Assembly: GCF_002443255.2 (NCBI RefSeq)
Contig: NW_019211459.1
Span: 22,310,020 to 22,374,019, forward strand
Length of the DNA stretch: 64,000 nt
Source of the DNA: Varroa destructor
Lineage: Eukaryota; Arthropoda; Arachnida; Mesostigmata; Varroidae
Direction of reading: 5' to 3'
Shown: positions 10,301-22,761 of the stretch, in pieces
Layout: the number at the start of each line of letters is the position of its first letter
Numbering within the stretch: the first letter of the stretch is position 1
Position numbers and translations under genes: made by a program
Notes under the pieces: model-generated
Told to the model about the DNA's origin: nothing
Database searches by the model: none
The model's input: the letters and a program-made list of their open reading frames with translations, nothing else

Positions 10301-13100
10301 ATAAGAACAGACGACAGGCAGGCAGGCTTCCGTGCAGTCAAACAGCGAAGCCAATAAAGTCCGTGCTCGCTAGTCTTCTGCTGCCTGGCGCCATTCTCCA
10401 GCAGAACACTCAGGACACTGGACCCCTTAGGAGGCGATCAAAGCTCTTGGAGAGTGAGCTTTGCAGAGCACCGAACGTATTGGGCGCTTCCACCCGAGCC
10501 GCCGCCGCTATCGTCTGCGAGTGGAAGCGCTAGGACGGGAAAGGGGAAACATTGATCTAAGCATAGGAAAAGACCGAATAAGATCCGTCGAACATCGACT
10601 TGGAATGTCGGCCAACTTGTCAAGCTTCTGTCTGCTGCTACGCCGTCGCCGCGGAGCCCCAGATGTGATTGCTGCTGTTGTTGCTACCCGTACACTATCA
10701 GTACTCGCACAGACCAAGCGAGGTTTCCTTAGCCCAGTCCGATTTTCCCTATCGAGCGACCCCTACCAACCGGCATGTCGTACCAATGGACGAAGTCTGT
10801 TGCCGCGACCCCTGAAGACGGGGGCGCGCAATCGGTTCTTTGTGGAGCCATCGGTGATCTTTGCCTGCGACAAGACGCACGCCCGGCTTCGGCCCAGGCC
10901 CCAGCCCCAGCCTGAACCACAACGACGATTTGCTCCTGCCAGCCATCGCTAGAAACTCCAGCTTCTTTCATTGTTGTCCCCCTACACGATGAAGATAACG
11001 TTGCGGTTGTAACGAAGTCAATTGTAGATGCCGACGTTCGAGCTTCCATGTTCGCTGCAGTCCGACGGCACGGCGGTCACTGCCAGCTTCCCAGAATGGA
11101 GCGGTGCTAGGACCATTGCTACTAATGCAGCTGCGACTGTTTTTCCGACCACACGACAACAACAGCCGCCGGCGGTGGACGACTACTATAGACAGGCACA
11201 AAGACTGCAACTGTTAGGATGCCCTATCACGCCCAGGAGGCGGTAGAGTGAGAGACACCGAAGGATGGAGAGTGAGAGAGCGACGATTGTGAGAAGCGAA
11301 GAAACATCGAGGCATTTGTGCTCTTTTTTCGGGTACTTGCATCCATTCTAATGTTCCTGGCTGTCTTCTTGCAGCGGCTAGAATCGGGGCGCTCCCTTCG
11401 CTTTGATCCGTCCGACGCAGCAGTTCCCTCGAGCGGCCACTTTCACCGAGGCTCGAGTCATCATTGAGAGGTTTGTGATGTAGCATCTAGCAGCAAAAGA
11501 TCGCGAGAGAATGGAAACGAAGAAAACGGAAGAAGGAGTAGTCGCGGTTTGAAGGTCCTTTTTTCGACCGCTTCCTACATCCAGATCTCTAACAGGACCG
11601 CTCAGAAGACCTTGGGGGAGTTGTGGAGCAACGACTGAGCGAGCGATATATCGAGACATCTCAACCAACTGACGGACCTAGAAAAAAAAAGAGAGCATAA
11701 ACCTAGAGAGTGCGCATGTTTTGCCACAGGGCAAAGTCGAATAGCGCTGCCGGCATTGGCCATCGCTCAAAGCTACTGCAACTAAGCAAGAAGAAAGTCA
11801 TTGAAAAGCTGGCGATTGGTATTGCAGCGAAACTGGCGGCATCGGCAAAGGATCGTGGGGTTCGTTGTATCTGACGGTCGCTTACTTGGCCANNNNNNNN
11901 NNNNNNNNNNNNNNNNNCCGGGGTGAGACGGAGGACGGGGGGGAGGGGGGGCTTAGACTTCATGTGAGTGCGCCATAAGAGTGAATATATCTGAGGGGGG
12001 TCGACGGTCGCCTTGAAGGACAGTCAGCCAACGAGCCCCTGAGTAAGCGAAAGTTATGAGGGCGACAAGCACAAGTCCTTTATCTCATTTGGACCATCCG
12101 GCGGCAGATGGGCATGGGCGAAGTAAAGCGGCCCGCGCGGTTCCCTTCCACATAGTTTTCCTATCCAGTCCCCTCGCCCTATCTTTGCTCCCGATTCAAC
12201 CACACAATGGCTAAAAAGGAAACAGCCGACAGCAAAGCGCAAAGCTTCGAACGCCGAGAGGGGCGACTCGCTGACTGGCTGTCTGTCATCCAACACGCTG
12301 TAGCCGAGTAGCCAAGCGCAGACCACAATTTAACAATAAAATATCTGCTACCGCTTGCCCCTCGTCCACCCCCAAATCTTTAACCCCCCACATTCCCTCG
12401 AGGATTTTTGCTTTGGCCTTCACAATAGACGTTTATCAGTCCCCGTTGGTACCTCATTCGCCCGTTGTTGCAGAAATCCTTGTCTCTTCCCGTTCATCTC
12501 TCTTCCTCCAGTCGCCATGTACCCCAGTACAGCGTACGCCGGCCGTTGCCGCGCCGGGACACTCTTCTTAGCCTTCTACCTTCAGATGAAACCCGCTCGA
12601 TCCTTGCAGGCTGTCCATAGCGGAAGGCCCCTAGTCGCCAGCGCCATTGCCGCCGTTGACGCTTGTCTGTTCTCCGTGAGACGGGAGCCCCAGTCTGTAT
12701 AGCTCTCCTGTGCCGTTCAGCACATTGTGAAGCGACATTGTCTCTTCTGGGGAGAGCGGTACGAGCCATCGAAGGGGACGTTCTTTGTTGGAAGACAACA
12801 CAGCAGCACTGCCCGTCCAAAAAAAAAAGACTCGAAATCTGCGTTCATCGCAGCCACTTCGGTCGCCAGGAGTAGTTCGCTGCTGCTCTTAAAGCGAGCA
12901 AGCCTGTTCGCTTACCGCCCTGATTCTGACCCCTTTTTTCAATCATTGCCTCGGTGTTGTCAGCTGTCCACGACTGCTGCGCTGCAAACTCACGATGAAC
13001 AAAGGGCCCGGATGGGCTTTCTGCGTCAGTCCGTCTTCGGTTAAGGAGGCGGGAGCACCCCGAACAGCGTACAGTAGAGCGGCTAGCGAGTGGCGGTCGC
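10300..13100. other. GC-rich island with assembly gap, no gene recognised
   Basis: The composition shifts clearly upward in GC relative to the flanks, with many CpG dinucleotides. Several open frames exceed 100 codons (for example 10461-10952 plus and 10729-11049 minus), but they overlap on opposite strands. The longest starts with TTG and not ATG. None shows a domain, and the amino-acid make-up (Arg, Pro, Ser) is what GC-rich non-coding DNA gives. A long non-coding RNA, a regulatory island or UTR exons of a neighbouring gene are possible but not shown. Confidence 0.4.
11893..11917. other. Assembly gap (25 N)
   Basis: Exactly 25 unknown bases. The right flank is very G-rich and includes two G7 runs separated by one A (11937-11951), a composition that often breaks sequencing. 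Any frame read across the gap is meaningless. Confidence 0.99.
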
Positions 13101-14499
13101 CTGCTGAATGTGCATAGTCCATAGATACTCTAGTGGCTTATTCATTTCTCACCTCCGGGGTCGTAAGTACGAGGCTGTATTGTAGTGAGAAGAATAAACG
13201 TGTCGAACACCACGTAAGGGGTCCGTTGTCTGACTGGTAAGGTTGCAGAGAGAACTACCCTCAGTTAAAAGCCCACGATCGGTGCGGTTTCGGAACTTCG
13301 GAAACGTTTATACATCATTATTAATTAATTGAATGGTGTCAGCCACGACGTTAGTCGAACTAGCGAAAGCTTAAAAATAAAAACGATGAAGCAACGGAAA
13401 AAAGCTGTGCGGCATGGTGTACTTGTGATGAGGTAATCCTTGTGTTAAAACAATAGGTTAAGTTTACGGTAGGCCGGAAGGACAGTGCGCTCGTTTTAAT
13501 ACACCCTGTGCCTTTTGTGCTCATAGTGTAGAATATTATATTTTAGAGTTGCTCTAGAATCAAATAGAATGTCCTGTTCCTAGGCATTTTTCTCCAGATG
13601 TCCAACGCATATTTTACGCAGATGTGTGGCTCTGAGCTTGCTAGATTTTTGCATACAAATTTTAACAATTAAAACTATGTTGCATATGAAAAACCTATTG
13701 AAAGCATCAACCAGGCACAATGCAATAATGACAAGAACAACAATTGCAATAGTAATAATAATAACATTAGTTTTAACTTCCCTGTTGCATTCTGTACCAG
13801 TTTTTTTTTTTTACTAAGGGTCGTTGTCAAAGTCCACCTATGAAAAATACAGATATTCAATATAGGTGTACGATAATCCGACTGCCCATCAAACTTGGGT
13901 AGGCGCTTCAGCCGCCAGGTCGCACTTACGGTTGCTCGGTTGTTAGAAACAACATCAGTTTCTGGAGCAACATCTCGTATGTTTTAGATAGATGCTGGAC
14001 TCGTCTGGTCGTCTTCTTGACGGCAAAGCTAGTGTATCAATAACACCGCTACAAACATCTATGGCAGGCCGCCGTCCTTCACCTATGTGCATCTTCTACC
14101 TGAATACTGCACGCAAATAGATCACATCGAAACGTTTCTAGGCAGCCTCGTCAATTTAGCTTGTCGCCTTCTGTCTTTCGTTTATCTTTTCTTTTGCGAG
14201 ATTTCCGCTGTCTTTCGTGTGTTTTGATCTCCACTCATCGATCATCCCTTTGTCGGCGGTTACAGCACATAGGAACAACTTGAGCTAGGAGAAAAATAGA
14301 TGGAAAACAGCGCAAAAATACAAAAAAGGTCACTCACAAAGAAGCATGGGTACTCTAATGAAAAGCATGATGGCCACTTAGATAAGGATCGAAGAGGCAA
14401 TATCTTTCGAAAGAACCCGCCAGCTCGGTAATTCCTAATGGGACAAACTGGCTATTTCATTTCCTCTACATAGAATATCTGCGGTGGCCGCAACGTACA

Positions 14500-14500
<1 letters not shown>
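13100..14500. other. Non-coding stretch, nothing recognised
   Basis: This is mixed-composition intergenic DNA. Frames are short and I recognise no family. A run of T (about 13801-13812) is the only simple-sequence feature. Confidence 0.4.

Positions 14501-14585
<85 letters not shown>
14501..14585. repeat. Compound microsatellite (CT)n(AT)n
   Basis: About 35 bases of CT repeats with one interruption (TTT near 14511) run straight into about 50 bases of AT repeats. The tract is probably polymorphic in length. The minus-strand frame through it, with alternating Tyr-Ile and Glu-Arg, is an artefact of the repeat. Confidence 0.98.
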
Positions 14586-14587
<2 letters not shown>

Positions 14588-14589
14588 TT

Positions 14590-16500
14590 TGTCCTATCGT
14601 GTCCACTGTGCTAAAAAACGTTTTACGTGGACTTAGGTCAATGGCGATCGCGGAAAACCTCTTCTCGGCGTTCTTCCAAAGCAATTCAATTTCATTCTCT
14701 TGCTTTTTCCCGATTTTCTCGTTACGTAACAAGCACCTATCGACCAGGATGCTTTTACGCATCGCATCAAAATACTAAGCGTTCGTCTTTTGTTTGTACC
14801 GCCCTCGTGTGTTGTCATCGATGCATTACTATCGTTGGCCGAATAGTGCCGGGTAAAATGGGACATTTTATGAAGAGGCAAAAAGGACACCCAGGACAGT
14901 AGTAGTCTCCATTCTTGCGGGAGCGAGAAGCCATCATGTTGACCGGCAGGCCGAGCCCCTTTGACGTAGCAAAGTAGCTACCGGGGGCAGGCAACGGCAA
15001 GCTAAGCGTCCGTTGTCGGCATCTTCGATAACATTGCGTCGGTAAAAGTGCTCTATGGTGACGATGGCAAAAAAAAGCGATAGATTATAACGCTAAAAGG
15101 ACACGATACAGCTGGGCAGTAGAACGGCAGAATAAGACGACTGAGATACCTACGTTGCGGCGCTCCTCCTCAGGACCCAGTGGTTTGGTGTTAAGCTACG
15201 GTTGTCGACAGGTTCAGTAGGCGACTTGCAGATAAGACTGCCCAACACATCAAGTATACATTAGATTGTATGGGGTAAATTGAACGTAGTTCATTCATCT
15301 GTATAGATGCAAGAGCGAAAATATTCATAGCGGAATCGTACGCCGAATTAAACTGTAGCCCCTCGCGACCATACCTCAAGCAGTAGCAGCTATGCAAAGA
15401 AAAACAATTGAAAATGCTTAGATCATAATGTATACACTAAATAGAACTTTCTCCATTTTATTAATTTAAATTGTCTAAAAACAGAAAAAAAAAAGATTAA
15501 CTAATCAAATCTCTCCAGTTGTGTAACTTCTTATGCTCATAAACAAATTGTATAAGATATAAAGACATACGATTATGTATGAAGATTAGAGTTCACATCA
15601 AATACCAGCAATTAAACCAGTAATAATAATAATAATTAATATTATGGCTATGACTGAATTACACAAAAATATCTTTTGACAAACACCCGATTTTTTTGCC
15701 TCTTTATCCTTAAACCTGCGAGTTGTTAATATTTTTTTGGCAGATTTACTTTCGCTCCGTCAATAAACACGTTGTCAGGCAGCAATGTTAGGAGAGCCTA
15801 TTGGTGAACCTGTTCTTTAGGTCATCCTGCTTATACTTCATTCATGTGCGAAGTCACTTCCAGAGGAACGTGTCGCGCCGATTCAAAGGAACTTTACGGA
15901 ATGTGTCTCTTAAAACGATGAAAAATAAATGAAAATAATTTTGCAGCACTGACTGAAGACGCATTTTTCCCTAGTGATTGCCAGAGAGGCTCAAAGGTGT
16001 ACAGCATATATAGAGCATACAAAACAAATGCTAAAAATGTCATTCAATTCAAGGCATATTTTCCAACACCTCATACCGGTTTCGTATTTTGAACTATATT
16101 AAAGGAAAACGTGACCGATCCCTATTCAGACATCGTCTGAACCAGCAAATCTGCCATACAATAGGCGTTTTCAATATTCAATTAGGATACAAAATGAATT
16201 CAAGTATAAATACTAGAAGAAATTTTTTCCTATTATCGCGTTCCACGAGTCGAGTGACCCGTTATTACAACTACATTTCCTAATTATAGAATGTATTGAA
16301 ACACATTGAGTTAATACGAAATGCCATCGTTGCTGCGTCTTCAGTGTGTTGTTTCTGAGAGAACGGTACGTTTTTGAGGTGAAACGAGCACTTTAGATAG
16401 CTCTTAAATAGTAAACAGATCGCCGCCTCAACAACGTAACCTATTTCATCGTACCTTTTCTTTCTTATTGACACCACCGCAGTGGTCGGGCATAGACCCC
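14590..16500. other. Non-coding stretch, nothing recognised
   Basis: This is mixed to AT-rich DNA with very AT-rich parts around 15420-15740. No coding signal or RNA gene is recognised. Confidence 0.4.
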
Positions 16501-18800
16501 TGCTCTATCGTCTTTGCTCTATTCGACACGTGTCGAACAGCACGAGACTCAGAGCCCGCACGGTTTCCGTTCGATTCAGTATCATTTGTTTGTTATGCTA
16601 GTCGAATCGCCGACGTACCTTAAGCTGCTACGGGTTTTTTTTTTCGCTATTTCTTTTCTCTATTCTCACTGCCGATGTGTAGGGGCGCAGACCTTTTCCT
16701 TTTATGTGTTCTTCCGTGCCCGAGTAGTTTCTACACGTATTTCAGCTTCAACAGTTATTCTGCCAGAGTATTCCAGTTGATACCTGGCATTAGTTCTTTC
16801 CTGAATTGAGTTTACGTCCCATCGACGATCCCATACAGCCTCTTCACAGTGTGTTTCTACATCTTTACCACGCCTGTGCTCACATCGACCGCGGCCTACA
16901 TTGGGGCTCTTGGTTCCGACGTATCGGGTGTTGTCTCGTAAAGGGCCCAACAGATACTGACTTCGTACTTAGGTATTTGCTAGGATGCTCGCCACTGTAC
17001 ACGCAACTTCTCGTCCTGCTTCTGCCGTGAACGCTGCTGTCGCCGTCGAGTTGATTTGCGTAACAATAAAAAGCAATCCCTTCCGAACACCACGAAAGTG
17101 TAGTGTACAGGAACCAAGCGACAGTCTCTATATGACGATAAACGCGGTGCATCCTTATTGAGCTCGTCGCCTGCTTCTTGGTCACTTGCTTCCGTTCTAT
17201 CCCACATAGTTGAATGACTGGCTGACTGTGGACTGCAGCTTTGATCAGCCAGGGATTTTCATGCCCCTCGAGTTCCCGTCCGTTCCCTTTTTCAGTATGC
17301 GCGCACCATAGCTCTCGTACTATTCCACCCCCTCGAACGCCCCTGTTCTTTCCAAACCCCACCTCTTCAGTAGGATTTCTCAACGAGGCGCCGTCGTGGT
17401 GGGTGCCAATCCCCCGATCTCGGGTGGTTGCTGTTGTTATTGCTTTTGCTACTCGCTGTATTAGAACTATTGCTCCCTTATCAGAAGACTAGTGCAGTCT
17501 CCGTCACATCCAGACTAAAGGAGAGGCTTCCAAGCCTGGCAGTTTGCTTGTGAGACTGAGAAGCGCTCGGATTCGCCATCGTCTTCACACTTCTGTCCAC
17601 CCAACCAACAACGACCGGTAGCAATTGATAACGAGCATGCAAAGCGGCTCATCTCCACAGCAGCAGCATCTAGCAGCTTCAAGGATGAATGCAAGCTAGC
17701 GAACAGCAACAACAGAATCCTCATACTGAATGGACGAGTGGATGAATCAATGCCTGGGGAAACAGTGCCCGTTCGAGGCGATTATAGAAACAAGGTAGAA
17801 CATGTACGGCGGCACATGATGAGGCACACGAGACGCTGTCGCGTCCTGCAGATGGCCGCGTGGCCAATATCGATGTCCGGTTCCTCTGTCGTATTGCGAT
17901 ACGTAACGGTGTGTTAGTCGTTAAGTAGCTCGTTGGAACTGTCGAGCTTGTAGTTATGTTTGTCACAGGCAAAGCTGGTTTCTGCCACAGGCTTTGTTGA
18001 ACGTTCTGGTTGGCCACCAATTCCGCAAACCTTTGCCGTCTAGTTTCATCAAACACCTACAGGCACAGCAGTTGTATCGACGCCGTCACAACCCCACATC
18101 CACCCGGATCTCCGTTGTCGCCCCCTAGTCGCAGTGAACGCCGAGAAGCCGAAACGTACAACACGGACTAATATGGTACGGCTGGCACAGTCGTAGACGT
18201 TAGATAGCAGAGCAGGTTATGTAGGAGAAACAAAAAGGGTTCGGTGCTCGCATCGAGCAGCGGCGCAAACGCACCGTCGATAGCGGCTGTGGTAGTAGCA
18301 TACGGTCCTCTTTGCTCGCGCGGCTTGACACAGAGAAATCCCACGTACTTCCTGAGTTTCGGTCAAGCGTGCTACCGATATGCTCTGACAGCACACGTAC
18401 ACTGGCAGACGCGGTCATTGCAGCGCTCTGCCAGTACCCGTTTGGTTGAAGGGACTGCCTCCTGGTACCATCGAGGTCGTATCGGCCTGTGGCTAGCTCG
18501 AACAGTTCGGGCGGCGACTGGCCTGTAGGCGCATCCATATAAGCGTTTCTGCCCAAGTACGTTTAGTTTCCACAAGCCTCCAGAATGTACCGCTAAAAGA
18601 ACGCTGCGCGATGTATTCACGAAGTTTAAGCGACTCAATTCACCGCCTATTCAACAGCGGTTTTTCAAATGCAGTCAAGAAGCACAAAGGAACGAGGAAC
18701 TGGGTTGAGTCAAAGCGGATGGCCAGTGCAAGAAAGGGGAAAGCTGGGCTCGATATTCAATGGGCTGCGCATACCCTTACAGGTGTTTCCGTACCTCTGC
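16500..18800. other. GC-rich island, no gene recognised
   Basis: GC content rises and stop codons thin out on both strands. The longest frame (16880-17383, minus) starts with TTG, shows no domain and overlaps frames on the plus strand. I regard these frames as composition-driven. The island lies downstream of the minus-strand SoxB gene and could be regulatory. Confidence 0.4.
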
Positions 18801-20820
18801 TGGTAATCAATTGAAAAAACTGGGATGTCATTATCGTAGTCGTTGTGATTTGAATTTCGATTTGTCATAGCACAGCACCAAGGACTTCACCGATATTACG
18901 AAGAAATGCTAAAAGTCATTTGTTTAGGGTACAAACCGCACGAAACTTCAGTAATTCCTATTATATTATATGCAATTATCTTTGTTTTATCTTTATTTCC
19001 TAAATAATCAAGATGAATCAGCGGATTCTTAATAGTCACACGGATTTTTTGATTTGGTCTTTATACCCATTCAGAGTGAATTCACTCCTACGTATTTCAC
19101 AAATATAGTGAGTCAGTTTTCTTCAAAGACTGCATACAATATGGCCCGAAATACCGGGTCCAGGAAGTTGTTTAGTCTCTATGCGATTGCGGAACTTCCC
19201 GGACAACTTAGATGTGTTGCATCTACCATGATTATGTATAGCGTTTATCATTGCAGCAATTGAACGGGTAGCTGTAAGTTGTAAAGAAACGATAATCTCT
19301 ATTCGAACAGCTGATGGAATCTTTATAAGATTTTTTTACTTGCCTTTGAACGCTAGAAGGGTTCATTGTATTGACCTGTACATATGGATGTCTCAAAGGT
19401 TTCGATGGGTGTTTCTAAATCTGTTCCTACAGGTTTCTGTGCGACGGTCACTGTATCGGATAATAACAATAACTTGCTATCCTGGCGGTTTTTAAGTTCT
19501 GAAGCTTTTCATGGGCTCAGAAAAATTTCGAAACTGTTAGTTTATAGACTGATCTTCCGAGAATGATCGGCATCCACTGTCATCACCCTCAACATTACCG
19601 CGCTGCTCGCCGGAAAAAATGTACATAGATATATGTATATGATCTGCACTTTGTCCCTGACATCCGGCTCAGTCTAAAAGAAAAGTGACGTCTTTTCTCT
19701 ATTCTATTCGCAATATATTTTCTATTCGCAATTCTAACTAACTAACATACGATTAACTAGAAGTTACGTTAGCATTAGAGCATAATTCACTGTTCTATAA
19801 AGTTGAAGTTACAGTTAACAAATGACGAAGTCAGAACTATTGTCAATCATTAACTATCTGTCCACTTGTCCAACAACACCTAGATTCAACGCAGGCATGT
19901 GTAATAAAGACAAGAAATTCAGTGTATATTTTCCTCGTATATTTGAAGCAGCTTTATTCTTTCAATCGGGTCTGATCATTTAACTGTTTCACTGATGATA
20001 TCGATACTATGATTGAAGGTGGCCGTGGTCCTTCGCAGCGTCACTATTAAATTTCAGTGCATAGAGCCAGCTAGAAGGTGTTCAAGGTTAAGGCCTCTAG
20101 TGAGTACGATAGCCTGAGGACTATGAGAGTAAATATCAGTTCCTTTGCGCCGTTCCGCTAATTAGGTTATGTTTAATGCATAATCGATTGCATTGATTTG
20201 AAGACGTGGCCGACCGTATACGTTTTGCGAAGGCCGAAGCCGTTCTCAGAAAGCTATTATCATTTTCGTGGGTTCGTCGGCCAGTGATCGCTGTTCTATA
20301 GAGATCGATTGCAAATTCGACATAACCGTCACGGGTATTCGATAAACGTTTGTCACAGACTCGACTTTCAACACCCCAGTTCTCAGCTGACTATAGAGAG
20401 GCGTTCACCGATTTCCGAGAAGCGCTTTATTAAATACCTGTACCTCTTTTTTCCTTAGAAGGCGAATTGTTAAATATGAAAACGTTGATTACATATCATT
20501 AATTATTTTTAGTTTCCCCTCTTAGGGTTTTTTCTTTCTAGCATTCTTCCGGAGGCGCCGACGTTCACTTTTGATTTCCTAACAAAGTTAAGATGAAAAA
20601 AATACTCCATTATAGTTTGACTTAAATATACATGTGTATATTTCTGTGTCATCAATTTCCTGTTAGATTTTTTCCCACCTCGCGTCTGACCACGTCTGAT
20701 CACTGATCGAATCAGCTGTTTCATTATGCGAGACTATTATGCGCAGACCCGCCTGGTGTAACCCGCACAGCTGACTTTTATGGTAGATGCATCAGAGCCA
20801 TCTTTTACATTACACACAGG
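18800..20820. other. AT-rich non-coding stretch
   Basis: No gene is recognised. A 12-base unit (TCTATTCGCAAT) occurs at 19703-19714 and again at 19721-19732, a short local duplication. Confidence 0.4.
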
Positions 20821-21113
20821 TTATTGAAACACATTATAATTGCTGCTGCTGCCATCACGTCATCTCCGTTTGTCGTTTGTTATTTCTTTTTTGCGTTTAT
20901 AGTATTACTGTCATCATTATTTGGCTATTTACAAATAACATTATCTCGTATGCAGTCGAAGCAGTTAAACACAATCCTACTGAACACACTCGAGCATTGC
21001 ACAAAGTCAGCGTTTGCCATCTTTCGATCTACTCGTTTATCTCGCCTTTCTCATCATTGGTCTGCCATCGATCGCTTGATTGAACATCGAGCTTTTCTCT
21101 TCCTTATATTCGT

Positions 21114-21119
21114 TTTATT
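21114..21119 (-). promoter_or_regulatory. Candidate poly(A) signal for the SoxB gene
   Basis: AATAAA on the minus strand, about 430 bases downstream of the SoxB stop codon. It is the first canonical hexamer I noticed downstream of that stop. A six-base motif is weak evidence alone; transcript 3' ends would settle it. Confidence 0.3.
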
Positions 21120-21387
21120 TGTTTCTTTGTCCTATCTACAGGGTAAAGAGCTTCCGGAGCTTTTGTGGTTTTCAATCTTATCTTGTTTGCTGTTAGCACA
21201 GCCTAGTCCAAGGCCCCCAGAGCACATCAGCGATCTCCGAGGTCTGTCTAGAGGAGGAAGGTGCGTCGAGCGACGATCCGTGTCCCAGGGGCGGGGGAAG
21301 GGGGTACTGTGATTGGTGAAAAGTCGATGATAGGTAATTCCGTTTCCGTCGTAGTAGTCTTGATAATCATTAGAATTATATTAATAG

Positions 21388-21407
21388 CCATCATCATCAT
21401 CATCATC
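21388..21407. repeat. Short (CAT)n repeat in the SoxB 3' flank
   Basis: About six CAT triplets, probably within the SoxB 3' untranslated region. On the minus strand this reads ATG repeats. Confidence 0.9.
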
Positions 21408-21549
21408 GTTTGGATTGCTACCATAATAAACACAATATGAATAATTAAAGCAGGAGGCCGAGCCGCCCGTTCTTCATTATGGCGGAGATTTACAGATGAC
21501 ATCGGTGGTGACGGCGATCCCGAGCTCCGGTGACCGCGGCGCCAATTTC

Positions 21550-22414
21550 CTACAGCTTATCGCTTGCCTGCGGCATGTACTGCGAGGCAGCGTATGCAGC
21601 GAAAAGGCTTTGAGATTGGAAAGCTCCGCCCAAGAGGGCCGTGAACGTGTTTACATCGGACGCATAAGGCTGGGCGGGTGATGTGGGACAGGGTGGGCTA
21701 CACGGTGAAGACACATGCGTCGGACTGCTGGACGGACTTTGTGGCAGCGATGAAGGACTTTGAGGTCGAGGTGAGTGAGGCTCTTGGACGAATTTAACGT
21801 TCACGGAATTCGGCAGTAACGCGGAAGAGAAGCCTCGCATAAGCATTTCGTTTGATAGTGCGCCCGGCAGCGAGCCAAGCGGCACGTCTCGAAGAGGTAG
21901 GCCCCCAAAGGGCGGAACCATTAAGGGCATTTTTGCAAAATCAAGCGGAGTCATCGTTTGCCCCACACCGGCGCCTGCCGCGGCACTGACGCGTATCTTC
22001 ACGGCGTCATCGGCAGTCAACCACGGCCTGAGAATTTCTCCCTTGCTTTTACCCGGTGAAGTGGCTAAGTTGACCGCCGTCTCGCTGCCGATCGATGAGG
22101 TGTCGATGAGGGCAGCCTGGTGGTTTGCCGCTTGCGTCACGGCTTGATTGGCGGCAGCCTGCTGAGCAGCTGCAGCATCAACGGGGTACGCTCCGAACGC
22201 ACTTTTCGCTAAACCCATATCCATGAGTAATGGATGGGACGATAAGCCGTTGACACCTAATCCGTGAATCTGTTTTACGTTGAAACCACCTGCCGCTGCT
22301 GCAGATCTCGATAGCGGGGGCATATTTGCTGCAGCGCTGCTCGGTACGGCCTGCGAATTAGTCGCATTGTTTTGTACAGACAGACTTCCCTGTTGCTGCT
22401 GCTGTTGCTGCTGC

Positions 22415-22450
<36 letters not shown>

Positions 22451-22761
22451 TGCTGCTGGCCGTTGACGTTTCCGCCACCCTGATGATTGGGCTTCGGCCG
22501 TCGACGAGGCCGGTATTTGTAATCCGGGTGCTGAACCATGTGAATGGACCGCAGTCGCTTGGCCTCGTCGATAAAAGGCCGCTTTTCCGCTTCAGATAAA
22601 GCACGCCACTCACTCCCGAGCCGTTTGGAGATTTCGGAATTGTGCATTTTTGGGTTTTGCTGTGCCATTTTTCGCCGCTGTCCTCGTGACCAGACCATGA
22701 ACGCGTTCATTGGCCGTTTGACATGTTCTCCCTCGTCCGTCGTTGTGGTGAACGAAGTCAT
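21550..22761 (-). CDS. SoxB: SoxB-group HMG-box transcription factor (B2-like), single exon
   Basis: This is a nuclear DNA-binding protein of the Sox group B family, which controls neural and segmental development in animals by bending DNA at ACAAT-type sites. The protein has 403 residues. The HMG box covers residues 13-91, from [20 protein letters not shown] through [10 protein letters not shown] and FIDEAKRLR to [13 protein letters not shown]. Histidine at box position 1 and the RPK tail resemble vertebrate SOX14/SOX21 (group B2) more than SOX2/SoxN, which have Arg and a TK tail. An interrupted polyglutamine tract (14 Q, one P, 8 Q) lies at about 102-124, Ala/Gln-rich segments follow, and a Ser/Pro-rich region covers about 329-366. 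I chose the ATG at 22759-22761, which has A at -3. The open frame continues 31 codons further upstream but starts there with TTG, preceded by an in-frame stop. The TAG stop is at 21550-21552. An intact intronless frame is usual for this group. Which arthropod paralogue it is (Sox21b, Dichaete or other) needs a phylogeny. Confidence 0.95.
22393..22459. repeat. Coding CAG/CAA repeat encoding polyglutamine in SoxB
   Basis: On the minus strand this is a run of CAG with some CAA codons, broken once by CCG (Pro). It lies inside the SoxB frame after the HMG box. The mixed CAA/CAG codons suggest an old, somewhat stabilised tract. Serine-rich, leucine-rich and cysteine-rich frames over the same bases are shadows. 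Confidence 0.95.

Noticed and set aside
10461..10952. 163-codon Arg/Pro-rich frame
   Set aside because: TTG start, overlapped by frames on the other strand, composition-driven, no domain.
16880..17383. 167-codon minus-strand frame
   Set aside because: TTG start, overlapping opposite frames, no recognisable motif.
20824..21312. 162-codon hydrophobic frame on the plus strand, antisense to the SoxB 3' flank
   Set aside because: It starts with TTG, shows no known domain and lies over the likely SoxB 3' UTR. The hydrophobic residues follow from T-rich sequence.
22275..22613. Poly-Ser, poly-Leu and poly-Cys frames over the SoxB repeat
   Set aside because: Shadow frames of the CAG/CAA tract of the real SoxB gene.
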